Source: Longimicrobiales bacterium (lineage in GTDB: Bacteria > Gemmatimonadota > Gemmatimonadetes > Longimicrobiales > Gaopeijiaceae). Taken from it: a DNA stretch of 6,845 nucleotides. Shown here one piece after another: positions 1-6,557 of the stretch (the stretch's first letter is position 1; every line of letters starts with the position of its first letter). Below the pieces are notes generated by a model. The model was given only the letters and a program-made list of their open reading frames with translations. It searched no databases and was not told the origin of the DNA. The position numbers and the translations under genes were made by a program. The DNA is taken from assembly GCA_028280205.1 (NCBI GenBank), contig JANQME010000299.1, forward strand, positions 1 through 6,845. Direction: 5' to 3'.

Positions 1-239
1 AGCACCTCGACACGCACCCGACCTCCGCTCCAGCGCTCCGGGGCGTTCTCGGCCGAATCGACCCCCTCCCCGGCGCCCGAGCCGATTCCGATTCCGATCC
101 CGGCCACGACCCCGACCGCCGCGGCCACGAGGAGCGCGGCGAGCCCCGCGAGGCGGGAACGGCCTCCTCGACCGGACGTCCGCCGCGCGCCCTTCGTCCT
201 GCGTCGCGCGCCACGAGAGGCGCCACGCTTCGGGCTCAC
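1..239 (-). CDS. Membrane-anchored protein, probable LytR_C-domain family (N-terminal part)
   Basis: The gene starts with GTG at 239-237, sharing the bases GTGA with the yqeK stop, and runs off the left edge after about 79 codons. The visible product has a very basic N-terminus (residues 1-29, many Arg/Lys), then one hydrophobic Ala/Val/Gly/Ile-rich segment (about 30-54), then a short acidic stretch. It ends in a beta-strand-like RVRVEVL motif, which resembles the opening of LytR C-terminal (LytR_C) domains. The positive-inside charge pattern predicts a cytoplasmic tail, one membrane helix and an extracytoplasmic C-terminal domain. A strong Shine-Dalgarno lies 5-7 nt upstream. From general knowledge, small LytR_C proteins often sit beside yqeK and rsfS, so the family call rests on context plus a few residues. 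The reading frame and membrane helix are well supported; the domain name is not certain. Confidence 0.65.
   Translation of the reverse strand, partial: MSPKRGASRGARRRTKGARRTSGRGGRSRLAGLAALLVAAAVGVVAGIGIGIGSGAGEGVDSAENAPERWSGGRVRVEV
83..100. repeat. Short 6-bp tandem repeat (3 units)
   Basis: Three consecutive units read cgattc, cgattc, cgatcc on the plus strand. On the minus strand they encode the alternating Gly-Ile run (about residues 47-53) in the predicted membrane helix of the LytR_C-like protein. This is probably a coding low-complexity tract with no independent role. Confidence 0.6.
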
Positions 240-835
240 GAGTGCTCCTCCACGAGCCGGTTCCAGAAGGCGGCGCTGCGCGGCAGGATCGGGGTGCCCT
301 TCCAGAGGCCCCGTCCGAGACGGGCCCGCGCGACCTCGAGGACCACCGCGTCGAGGGCGTCGGGCATGCGTGCGCGGAGTCGGGCCCGCAGTTCGGGCTC
401 GGAGCTCCGTCCCGGTTCCAGGAAGTCGGCGGCGTAGAGTGCCCGGCCCAGCGGACCGAAGCGCGGGTCGCCCACGGTGTGCCACGCCACCGCGGTGAGC
501 AGCGGGCCGTCCTCCACCCCCTCGATACGCAGACACTCGGCTGCGGCCGGCCCGTGCAGCAGCGGTCCCGGAAGGTCGCGCTCGGACGGAGGTAGGCGCT
601 CGCGAAGAACCTCGAATTCCTCGTCCCTCAGCACGTCGTGCAGGTGGCCCGCGGCCCGCCACCGCGTCACGTCCACCTCGTCCAGCGCTCGCGCCTCCGC
701 CCAACTACCCAGGAGATTCGAGACCCGTGCCATGTGTTCTCGGCGCTTCGCACCCGCGACCGCCCACTCCGGCAGCCGACCCTCCGCAGCTCCGACGACG
801 AGCTCGTGGGGTGGGTCGCGGGGAGAGGCGGTCAC
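236..835 (-). CDS. yqeK: YqeK-family HD-domain hydrolase (bis(5'-nucleosyl)-tetraphosphatase, symmetrical)
   Basis: The 199-residue product carries the full YqeK HD signature: RREHMARV with His34, GHLHDVLRD with His66-Asp67, LLHGPAAAE with His94, AWHTVGD with His119, and LYAADFLEPGR with Asp137. These are the expected metal ligands, and the C-terminus (KGTPILPRSAAFWNRL) also fits the family. Characterised YqeK enzymes hydrolyse diadenosine tetraphosphate symmetrically to two ADP using iron in a cytosolic HD site. The start is GTG at 835-833. No clear Shine-Dalgarno precedes it, and the first 20 or so residues are poorly conserved, so a slightly different start is possible. The gene overlaps the following membrane-protein gene by four bases. 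In many bacteria yqeK lies with nadD and rsfS; neither is visible here, and the upstream neighbour is a divergent NFACT gene. Confidence 0.9.
   Translation of the reverse strand: MTASPRDPPHELVVGAAEGRLPEWAVAGAKRREHMARVSNLLGSWAEARALDEVDVTRWRAAGHLHDVLRDEEFEVLRERLPPSERDLPGPLLHGPAAAECLRIEGVEDGPLLTAVAWHTVGDPRFGPLGRALYAADFLEPGRSSEPELRARLRARMPDALDAVVLEVARARLGRGLWKGTPILPRSAAFWNRLVEEHS
245..251 (-). promoter_or_regulatory. Strong ribosome binding site for the LytR_C-like gene
   Basis: Read on the minus strand the bases are GGAGGAG, a near-perfect Shine-Dalgarno, ending 5 nt before the GTG at 239. It lies inside the last codons of yqeK. It supports the GTG as the true start and indicates that the downstream gene has its own initiation signal besides the GTGA overlap. 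Confidence 0.7.
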
Positions 836-878
836 GTCGGCGCGGATCGGGTCGGCAGAGCGATAAACATTTGACGTC

Positions 879-892
879 GCGCAACGTTACGC
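879..892. promoter_or_regulatory. Imperfect palindrome, candidate operator
   Basis: The bases GCGCAACGTTACGC form a 14-bp near-palindrome around AACGTT, with 12 of 14 positions symmetric. It lies centrally in the divergent region, just downstream of the TTGACG hexamer, so a dimeric regulator bound here could affect both genes. Short palindromes of this kind also arise by chance in GC-rich DNA, so this is only a candidate. Confidence 0.25.
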
Positions 893-943
893 ATTCACGG
901 CCGTAGCCTCCAGACTCGCATTCCACCCCGGATACCGGGCGGC

Positions 944-949
944 TACCTT
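944..949 (+). promoter_or_regulatory. Candidate -10 element giving a near-leaderless NFACT transcript
   Basis: The hexamer TACCTT fits the TANNNT -10 pattern and ends 5 nt before the ATG at 955, so transcription would begin at or near the start codon. The absence of a convincing Shine-Dalgarno before this ATG is consistent with a leaderless mRNA. The -35 position (about 921-926) does not match consensus, so this stays tentative. Confidence 0.22.
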
Positions 950-954
950 CGAGC

Positions 955-2613
955 ATGTCGATCCGATGGGATCCGTTGCTGGCGCGTGCACTGGCCCGTG
1001 AGCTGGAAGACCGTCTGGAGCGTGCCCGGCTCCGCGCGATCCGACTCGACGCCCGGACACGGGACGCGATTCTCTTCTTCCGCGAATGCACGCTCCTCTG
1101 GCGACTGCACCCCGACCGGGGGTGGCTCTCGCTCCGGGAGCCCGTCGATCCGGAGCCGACCGACCTGACGCTCCGGGCCCGAGTTCGCCGCGTCTGGACT
1201 CCACCCGACGAGCGCATCGTGATCCTGGAGCTCATCGGCGAACGGGCGGGGACCGGCGGCCACGAGGTCATCGTCGAGCTGCTCGGGAACCGCCTGAACG
1301 CGGTGGTCACCGAAGGTCGGGAACGGGTCGCGCGCCATGTGCTCGCGACGCGGGAGGGGAAGCGTGTCACGCGGGTCGGCCACCCGTACCGGCTTCCCGA
1401 GCCGACGCGTCGGACGGGGGTGGACGGGGAGCTGCCGGTGGAACGCTGGGTCGAGCGGCTCGAGGTCGTCCCCCCGCCCGACCGGGCCCGAGAGCTCACA
1501 CGCACGGTCGCGTGGGTCTCGCCGCTGAACGCGCCCACCTTCCTGGGCGAAGGCGCGTCGGGCGACGACCGGACCGTGCTGGTGGAGGGGCACGTCCGCT
1601 GGCGAGAGGTGGTGGAGCAGGAGGACGGATCTCCGGTGCTGCTGGAGACCGAGCGTGGCCTTCAGCCCTACCCTTTCCCGCTCGCCGGCATTCGGGGCGA
1701 GCCCGCGAGCTCGCTGCTGGACACATTCGAGGCCGTGGCCCGAGCCGAGGAGTCGGAGGGCACGCCGCCCCCTGCCCTGGGGGTGTCCCCGGCGCTGCTG
1801 GAGCGGGCGGAGCGCGCCGTCGCGCAGGCCGAGCGACGCGTCGTGCGCCTTCGGGCCCAGCTCGACGGGCGCGAAGACCCCAAAGCGCTACGGGCGCTCG
1901 GCGATCTCATCCTGGCGTGCTACGCATCGATCCCGCCGGGCGCATCCATGGTGAAGCTGACGGACTTCACCGGGTCGGAGCGCTCCGTCGAGCTGGATCC
2001 CGGCAAGGCAGCGAACGAGAACGCGGAAACGTACTACGATCGAGCGAGTCGGTCCGAGCGGGCGGCACAGCGGCTCCCGGGCTTGATCGCGAAGGCCGAG
2101 GAGGAAGCGGCACGACTGCGGGCCCTGCTCCAGGAGGCCCGCTCCGGCGAGGCCGAAGCGGACGAGGTGCGCGCCGGGCTGCCGGAGCTCCCTCCGGCCC
2201 AGCACCGCGGAGGCGACGCGCCCCTCCTCCCCTACCGCTCGTTCCGGAGCAGTGGCGGTCTCGAGATCCGCGTGGGCCGGGGCGCGAAGCAGAACGACGA
2301 CCTGACCTTCCGCCATTCGGCCCCAAACGACGTCTGGCTGCATGCACGCCACGCGGCGGGAGCCCACGTGATCCTGCGCTGGAGCTCCGACGGGAACCCG
2401 CCGGCACGCGACCTGGCGGAAGCCGGCACCCTCGCGGCGCTCCACTCGAAGGCGCGGACGTCCTCGACCGTGCCGGTGGACTGGACCCGCCGCAAGTACG
2501 TACGCAAGCCGCGACGCTCGGCACCCGGCACGGTGGTCCCGGACCGCGTGTCGACGATCTTCGTGCGACCCGACCCGGCGCTCGCCGAGCGGCTCGACGC
2601 GGACAGCGGTTGA
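955..2613 (+). CDS. rqcH: NFACT family protein, RqcH-like (ribosome quality control)
   Basis: The 552-residue product has the NFACT layout and the size of bacterial RqcH (about 570). The NFACT-N domain covers about 1-190 and includes DERIVIL (85-91) and the ELLGNRLNAVV segment (108-118), the counterpart of the family's E-(I/L)-M-G-R-x-S-N motif. A degenerate helix-hairpin-helix region (about 186-200) follows, then two coiled-coil arms (about 278-305 and 362-397). These flank the diagnostic ELDPGKAANENAETYY motif (346-361). The C-terminal NFACT-R domain (about 431-540) shows GRGAKQNDDLTF and DVWLHARHAAGAHV, then KYVRKPRRSAPGTV. RqcH binds 50S subunits carrying obstructed nascent chains with peptidyl-tRNA and recruits tRNA-Ala for C-terminal alanine tailing. 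The ATG at 955 is preceded by only a poor Shine-Dalgarno. Oddity: the usual Asp-Arg pair of NFACT-N appears as Glu86-Arg87, so full tailing activity is not assured. Confidence 0.88.
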   Translation: MSIRWDPLLARALARELEDRLERARLRAIRLDARTRDAILFFRECTLLWRLHPDRGWLSLREPVDPEPTDLTLRARVRRVWTPPDERIVILELIGERAGTGGHEVIVELLGNRLNAVVTEGRERVARHVLATREGKRVTRVGHPYRLPEPTRRTGVDGELPVERWVERLEVVPPPDRARELTRTVAWVSPLNAPTFLGEGASGDDRTVLVEGHVRWREVVEQEDGSPVLLETERGLQPYPFPLAGIRGEPASSLLDTFEAVARAEESEGTPPPALGVSPALLERAERAVAQAERRVVRLRAQLDGREDPKALRALGDLILACYASIPPGASMVKLTDFTGSERSVELDPGKAANENAETYYDRASRSERAAQRLPGLIAKAEEEAARLRALLQEARSGEAEADEVRAGLPELPPAQHRGGDAPLLPYRSFRSSGGLEIRVGRGAKQNDDLTFRHSAPNDVWLHARHAAGAHVILRWSSDGNPPARDLAEAGTLAALHSKARTSSTVPVDWTRRKYVRKPRRSAPGTVVPDRVSTIFVRPDPALAERLDADSG

Positions 2614-2617
2614 GCCG
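2590..2617. terminator. Hairpin at the convergent gene junction, possible bidirectional terminator
   Basis: The arms cggctcgac (2590-2598) and gttgagccg (2609-2617) pair over nine positions with one G-T wobble around a 10-nt loop. The stem spans the NFACT stop codon and lies just beyond the trpA stop, between two convergent transcripts. No T-run follows on either strand, so it is not a classical intrinsic terminator. It could still stabilise 3' ends, or be a chance stem in GC-rich DNA. Confidence 0.33.
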
Positions 2618-2623
2618 GTCGGG

Positions 2624-3397
2624 TCAGTCGAGCGCGGCCCTCAGCGACGCCACGAAGCGTGCGCCCGCCTCGATCCCGTCCTCCCCGAGCGTGCGCACGA
2701 GGGCGCTCCCGACCACCACGCCGTCCGCGACCGATCCGACGCTCCGTGCCTGCTCGGGGGTCGAGATCCCGAAGCCTACGGCCACGGGGAGATCGACCAC
2801 CTCGCGCACGGCGCGCACCTCCGTCGCAAGCTCCTCACGGACCTCGTCGCGGGCACCGGTCACCCCGGTACGCGAGATGTAGTAGAGAAACCCCGAGCCG
2901 CCCTTCGCGACCTCGGGGACCCGCGCGAGCGGAGTCGTGGGAGCGACCAGCCGGACGAGGTCGAGCGGGGAGTCGATCACCTTCTCCTCGATGGTCGGGT
3001 CGGCCCCGGTGGGGACGTCGGTCAGGAGGAGACCGCTCGCGCCGGCGTCGCTCGCCTCCACGAGGAAGCGGTCGATTCCGAAGCGGAGGAGCGGATTCAG
3101 GTAGGTGAAGAGGACGACCGGCGTCTCGCGACGGGCTCGGAACGCCGACAGATCCTGGAGCACGCGTTCGGTGGTGGTGCCGCTCCGCAGCGACGCAAAC
3201 GACGACTGCTGGATCGTGGGGCCGTCCGCGAGCGGGTCCGAGAACGGGATCCCCAGCTCGATCACGTCCGCGCCCGAGTCCGCGATGGCCACGAGGACGT
3301 CCACGGTCGCGTCGAAGGCCGGATACCCCGCCGTCACGTACGGCACGAGCGCGGTGCGCCCCTCGGCACACCGCGCGGCGAACGCAGAGGAAATCAC
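2624..3397 (-). CDS. trpA: Tryptophan synthase alpha subunit
   Basis: TrpA cleaves indole-3-glycerol phosphate to indole and glyceraldehyde-3-phosphate and passes indole to TrpB through the complex tunnel. The 257-residue product has the family signature VIELGIPFSDPLADGPTIQ, with catalytic Glu47 and Asp58. It also has the TYLNPLLRFG segment, the YYISRTGVTGAR loop, and the phosphate-binding VGFGISTPEQA and DGVVVGSALV motifs of the TIM barrel. Length is close to the usual 260-270. The start is the GTG at 3397-3395, which overlaps the stop of the upstream HD-GYP gene as GTGA. The conserved protein begins right there (ISSAFAARCAEGRTALVPYVTAGYP). The open frame continues far upstream, but that part is the HD-GYP gene in another frame. 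No Shine-Dalgarno is visible, so translation probably depends on coupling. It is unusual that trpB is not the immediate upstream neighbour. Confidence 0.97.
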   Translation of the reverse strand: MISSAFAARCAEGRTALVPYVTAGYPAFDATVDVLVAIADSGADVIELGIPFSDPLADGPTIQQSSFASLRSGTTTERVLQDLSAFRARRETPVVLFTYLNPLLRFGIDRFLVEASDAGASGLLLTDVPTGADPTIEEKVIDSPLDLVRLVAPTTPLARVPEVAKGGSGFLYYISRTGVTGARDEVREELATEVRAVREVVDLPVAVGFGISTPEQARSVGSVADGVVVGSALVRTLGEDGIEAGARFVASLRAALD

Positions 3398-4821
3398 GCG
3401 ATCAGATAGTCGCTGACGCGGATACCGTACTTCTGCGGATCGGTCGTCTTGATGATCTGACGCGCCGGCCGACCCGTCGCCGGGTCCGGGGCGGCGAGGT
3501 CGACCGCCTTCGGCTCCGCGAGCGGGAGGCCGACGGGGTCCGAGATCACCCGGACGACGGGCCGGTGCAGCAGGTCGGGATCCGGGTTGACCTTGGCAAC
3601 CACCGCGAGCTCGTGTGTGTCGAGGATGACCAGCGTCCCGACCGGGTACACCCCCGTCGCGGTGATGAGCACCTTCACGAGGAGCTTGTCGAAGCCACGC
3701 TTCGGATTGTCCCTCATCTCCTGGAGCACCGCGTCGGGCGGCCACGGCTCGTACTGGTAGCTGCGCACGGAGGTGCCCGCGTCGAAGGCGTCGGCAACGG
3801 CCACGATGCGGGAGAAGAGCGACGGCTCCCGCTCCCGCCGATTCTGCGGGTACCCGGTGAGATCGACCTTCATGTGGTGCTCGTACGCCATGAGCATCTG
3901 GCGGTAGGGCGCGTTGGCGAAGCCGTGCATACCGAAGAGCACGAGCAACCCCTCGGTCGGGTGCTCCTTGAGCTGAGCCCACTCCTCGTCGGTGAGGCTC
4001 CCCGCCTTGTTGATGACCTCGGCGTCGAGCCGCTGCTTTCCGATGTCGTGGAAGAGCGCGCCGAGGCCGAGCTCGTAGAGCTGCACACGATCGAGGCCGA
4101 GGCGCTGTCCGATGATCACGCTCAGGATCGAGACGTTCACGGAGTGCGTGAAGGTGTATTCGTCGAAGTCGCGCAGCGTCGTCATCGTCATCATCGACGA
4201 CTCGTTGGAGAGGACCTGATCCACGATCCCCTGCACCGCGCGTTTCACCTTCCGCACGTTCACGGCGCGACCGATGCGCACGTCGCTCATCACCTCCTCG
4301 GCCACCTTCACCGACTGGGCGTACGTTCGCTTCGCCGCGGTCAGCGCCTCTTCGTCGTTGTCGCCGGGGTCGTCGACGTCGGAAGCGGCCCGCACGGAGA
4401 GGTTCCGCACCGGGGCTTGCTCGAGGCGATCCAGAAAGCCCTCGTACGGGGCGTCCGCGACCGGTGGCCGGAGGAGCATGGAGAGGAACGGCGCCCACTC
4501 CGAGCGCTCGATGCCCTTCACGATCTCGACCGCGCCGATCCCGTGCGTTCCGAGCGCCTTCGCGAAGGCGCCGAAGGTCGCGAAGTTCGACAGGTCCAGT
4601 CGCAGGCGGGTCTCGTTCAGGAAGAAGAAGTCCCCCACGACGCGGATCTCGGCCGACCCCTCCGCTTCGACGACCTCGTCGACGAGTGAGTGCAGCTCGG
4701 TGAGCGACTGCTGCACGGTCTCGTTCTCGACCGGGTAGAGCCTCAGCGCACTCAGCGCTCCGAAGAGGGCTGTGAGAAGCTTGCGACCGTACTCCTGGTA
4801 GTTGAGCTCCGAGTCGCTCAC
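3394..4821 (-). CDS. HD-GYP domain phosphohydrolase-like protein with N-terminal domain shared with its neighbour
   Basis: The 475-residue protein has no membrane helix and is probably cytosolic. Residues 1-150 form an N-terminal domain related to that of the adjacent HEAT-repeat protein. A linker with acidic residues follows (148-159). The HD-GYP domain spans about 185-360: THSVNVS (His226), LFHDIGK (His258-Asp259, Lys262), EHPTEG (His287), YEHHMKVDLTGYP (His315-His316, Gly323-Tyr324-Pro325) and IVAVADAFDA (Asp344). These cover the expected metal ligands. A C-terminal part (380-430) with YPVGTLVILDTHELAVV is common after HD-GYP domains. Characterised HD-GYP proteins hydrolyse cyclic di-GMP or related dinucleotides. 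Here the canonical HHExxDGxGYP reads HHMKVDLTGYP, so Glu and one Gly are replaced and substrate or activity could differ. The start is GTG, one base after the previous stop, with a strong Shine-Dalgarno. It overlaps trpA by four bases. Confidence 0.9.
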   Translation of the reverse strand: MSDSELNYQEYGRKLLTALFGALSALRLYPVENETVQQSLTELHSLVDEVVEAEGSAEIRVVGDFFFLNETRLRLDLSNFATFGAFAKALGTHGIGAVEIVKGIERSEWAPFLSMLLRPPVADAPYEGFLDRLEQAPVRNLSVRAASDVDDPGDNDEEALTAAKRTYAQSVKVAEEVMSDVRIGRAVNVRKVKRAVQGIVDQVLSNESSMMTMTTLRDFDEYTFTHSVNVSILSVIIGQRLGLDRVQLYELGLGALFHDIGKQRLDAEVINKAGSLTDEEWAQLKEHPTEGLLVLFGMHGFANAPYRQMLMAYEHHMKVDLTGYPQNRREREPSLFSRIVAVADAFDAGTSVRSYQYEPWPPDAVLQEMRDNPKRGFDKLLVKVLITATGVYPVGTLVILDTHELAVVAKVNPDPDLLHRPVVRVISDPVGLPLAEPKAVDLAAPDPATGRPARQIIKTTDPQKYGIRVSDYLIA

Positions 4822-4822
4822 C

Positions 4823-6550
4823 TCACTCCTCCTGACGCAGCGCGCGATTCACGTTGCTGCGCACGACCGGATCCTCGTCGCGCGCCGCGCGCTCGAGCGC
4901 GGCCCGAGCCTCCGCGCTCGCGATCCTGCCCAGACCGAGCGCCGCGGCGGCCCGCATCTCGGTGGACTCACGCTTTCCGAGCAGCCCCTTCCTGTTCAGA
5001 AGCTCGTCGAGGAGACCCACCCCGTCGTCCTGGGCCGAGAGTCCGTACGCCTCGAAAACGGCGACCTTCTCGCTGATGTCCGCGGAGCGGATCGGCTTGC
5101 CCCGGATGAGGCCGGAAAGCGTCTCGGCGGCGGGCGTGTACCGCAGCTCTCCCAGGGCACGCGCGGCGGCGATACGGATCTCGCGTTCCTCGTCGGCGAG
5201 CGCGCGCTCCAGACCACTGGCCACCACAGAGGCCTTCAGCGCGATCGCCGCATCGATCGCCGCCAAGCGGACCGAAGGCTCGTCGTGGTCGAGGAGGTCG
5301 GCGAGCGCGGGGCCGGCTTCGGAGACGCCCATCTCTCCGGCCAGACGCGCGGCCGCGGACGCGACCAGCGCGTCCTTCTCGCCGAGCAGCGCGACCAGCG
5401 CCGGGCGGTTCTGGTTCGCGATCCCCTGCACCGAGCGGCGCAGCACGGTCCGCAGCTCCTTGTGCTCGACCGTCTCCGAAGCACGCAGAAGCGGAGCGAG
5501 CGCGCCGCCGCGCAGGAACTGCAGGAACGTCCCCAACTGGGCCGCGGATGCGCGGATCGTCCCTCCGAAGAGCGCCGACATGAGCTCCTCGATCGACTCG
5601 CGAGCACTGAGTCCATCCACGATCCGACGCGACTCGGCCATGCGCTGCTCGTCGAAGATCCCCTCGGCCTGCTCCAGACGCCGCAGCTCGCGCATGACGT
5701 TGGTCGCGGGCACGAGCCCGCCTCGGCTGAGGAAGTTGGGGATCAGCGACTCGAGGATCCCGAGGATCTCGGACTGTCGTTCGCGGTTCTGCGGCTCCTC
5801 GAGGCGGTCGAAGAGCGCCCGGAGCACGTCGGCGCGCGTGTCGCGCTCCATCTCCTTCTGAAGCTCGGAGCGGAGCGTCTCCATCTCGCGCGGGTCGAGC
5901 GCGTAGAGGGTGGGGTTGAAGTCGTCCTGACTGACCGTCTGGGGGGCGTCCGAGGCCGCGCCCTCCTCCTGCTGCTGCGCAATCTCCTCGTCCTCCGCCT
6001 CTAGGGCGGCCTGCAGCGTCTCGCCGGAAGCGCCCGGACCGGCATCGGGCATCGCGACCCCTTCGGCGAGCAGATCGACGTACCGGTACTGGAAGCACGT
6101 CAGCTCCGCCTCCCAGAGAACGGTCAGCAGATCGTCTCCCTCGGGTACGAGCTGACGGGCCTGCTGGAGCACGCCGAGCAACCGCTCGAGCTCCTCGCCC
6201 TCGATCCCCGGCAGGAAGGTGATCTCGCGAACGCCGTCCTTGAAGAACAGGAACGCGAGCGAATCGTTGCGCGACTCGGAGGCGTAGATCTCGGACTCGC
6301 CCAGGTAGATGTGGTCCTCGTCCATCGTGACGACGAGCTTGTCGAGCTCCTTCCACAGCCCCTCGAACTCGTCGCGCAGCGTCGTGACGAAGCGCTGCCG
6401 GACGGGGTTGTTCTCGTCGTAGAGCTGGAAGGCCCGGAACGCCTTGCCCAGTGTGACGAAGAGCGAGCGGACGTACTCGACCGGGAGACCTTCCTCGTCC
6501 CACTCCAGCCCCGTCTCCGACGTCTCCGCCGGATTCGCTCGCTCGGTCAA
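4823..6550 (-). CDS. HEAT-repeat protein with N-terminal domain shared with the HD-GYP neighbour
   Basis: The 575-residue soluble protein has no signal peptide or membrane helix. Residues about 24-165 form an alpha/beta domain (EYVRSLFVTLGKAFRAFQLY, then DEDHIYLGESEIY, then LPGIEGEELERLL) that aligns with the N-terminus of the downstream HD-GYP protein. An acidic, Gln/Glu-rich linker follows (about 168-205). A helical middle region (215-380) leads to HEAT-like repeats at about 384-470 (VRLAAIDAAIAL, IRIAAARALGEL) and 528-572 (MRAAAALGLGRI, VVRSNVNRAL). HEAT solenoids usually serve protein-protein binding, so a scaffold or partner role for the HD-GYP protein is a reasonable inference; no enzymatic motif is seen. 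The start is TTG at 6550-6548, 7 nt after the trpB stop. An in-frame stop 12 nt upstream and the lack of ATG or GTG codons before the conserved domain make this the only likely start. Function is unknown. Confidence 0.82.
   Translation of the reverse strand: MTERANPAETSETGLEWDEEGLPVEYVRSLFVTLGKAFRAFQLYDENNPVRQRFVTTLRDEFEGLWKELDKLVVTMDEDHIYLGESEIYASESRNDSLAFLFFKDGVREITFLPGIEGEELERLLGVLQQARQLVPEGDDLLTVLWEAELTCFQYRYVDLLAEGVAMPDAGPGASGETLQAALEAEDEEIAQQQEEGAASDAPQTVSQDDFNPTLYALDPREMETLRSELQKEMERDTRADVLRALFDRLEEPQNRERQSEILGILESLIPNFLSRGGLVPATNVMRELRRLEQAEGIFDEQRMAESRRIVDGLSARESIEELMSALFGGTIRASAAQLGTFLQFLRGGALAPLLRASETVEHKELRTVLRRSVQGIANQNRPALVALLGEKDALVASAAARLAGEMGVSEAGPALADLLDHDEPSVRLAAIDAAIALKASVVASGLERALADEEREIRIAAARALGELRYTPAAETLSGLIRGKPIRSADISEKVAVFEAYGLSAQDDGVGLLDELLNRKGLLGKRESTEMRAAAALGLGRIASAEARAALERAARDEDPVVRSNVNRALRQEE
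4828..4833 (-). promoter_or_regulatory. Consensus ribosome binding site for the HD-GYP gene
   Basis: On the minus strand the bases read AGGAGG, a consensus Shine-Dalgarno, with a 6-nt spacer to the GTG at 4821. It lies within the last codons of the HEAT-repeat gene. It fixes the HD-GYP start and suggests stronger translation than for the genes on either side, which have no comparable site. Confidence 0.8.
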
Positions 6551-6557
6551 CGTACCG

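Larger units (their letters stand above)
836..954. promoter_or_regulatory. Divergent intergenic region between yqeK and the NFACT gene
   Basis: This 119-bp stretch is the only substantial non-coding DNA in the window and must hold the promoters of both divergent transcripts. It is less GC-rich than the genes in its middle part (861-900). A TTGACG hexamer at 871-876 matches a -35 box for the plus strand, but no good -10 lies 16-18 bp downstream. On the minus strand TTTATC (867-862) could be a -10 element for yqeK, with only a weak -35. Near the NFACT start, TACCTT (944-949) could be a -10 box. None of these is strong alone, so the exact promoters are unresolved. Confidence 0.5.

Noticed and set aside
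236..874. Several plus-strand open frames opposite yqeK, and a minus-strand frame at 705-1538
   Set aside because: They are Ser/Arg/Pro-rich translations without motifs. The longer minus-strand frame crosses the divergent intergenic region and the start of the NFACT gene, which real genes here do not do.
1086..2882. Plus-strand open frame of 598 codons overlapping the NFACT gene and the end of trpA
   Set aside because: It is longer than the real gene, but its product is Arg/Ala/Gly/Pro-rich low complexity with no motif. The overlapping frame carries every NFACT signature, so this is a GC-rich shadow.
3398..4498. Long N-terminal extension of trpA in the same open frame
   Set aside because: The extension is Arg/Gly/Ala-rich and overlaps the HD-GYP gene in another frame. 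Homology to TrpA begins exactly at the GTG at 3397, which also forms the GTGA overlap.
3565..4689. Plus-strand open frame of 374 codons antisense to the HD-GYP gene
   Set aside because: The product is His/Arg/Leu/Glu-rich with no recognisable motif. It mirrors the HD-GYP coding frame, as expected from strong third-position GC bias.
4802..6004. Plus-strand open frame of 400 codons antisense to the HEAT-repeat gene
   Set aside because: It lacks any conserved motif, and the opposite frame has HEAT repeats and an N-terminal domain shared with a neighbour, so this one is an artefact.
4968..6503. Second minus-strand open frame of 511 codons within the HEAT-repeat gene
   Set aside because: Its composition is Arg/Ala/Gly/Pro low complexity with no domain pattern. 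It is a shifted frame of the HEAT gene.
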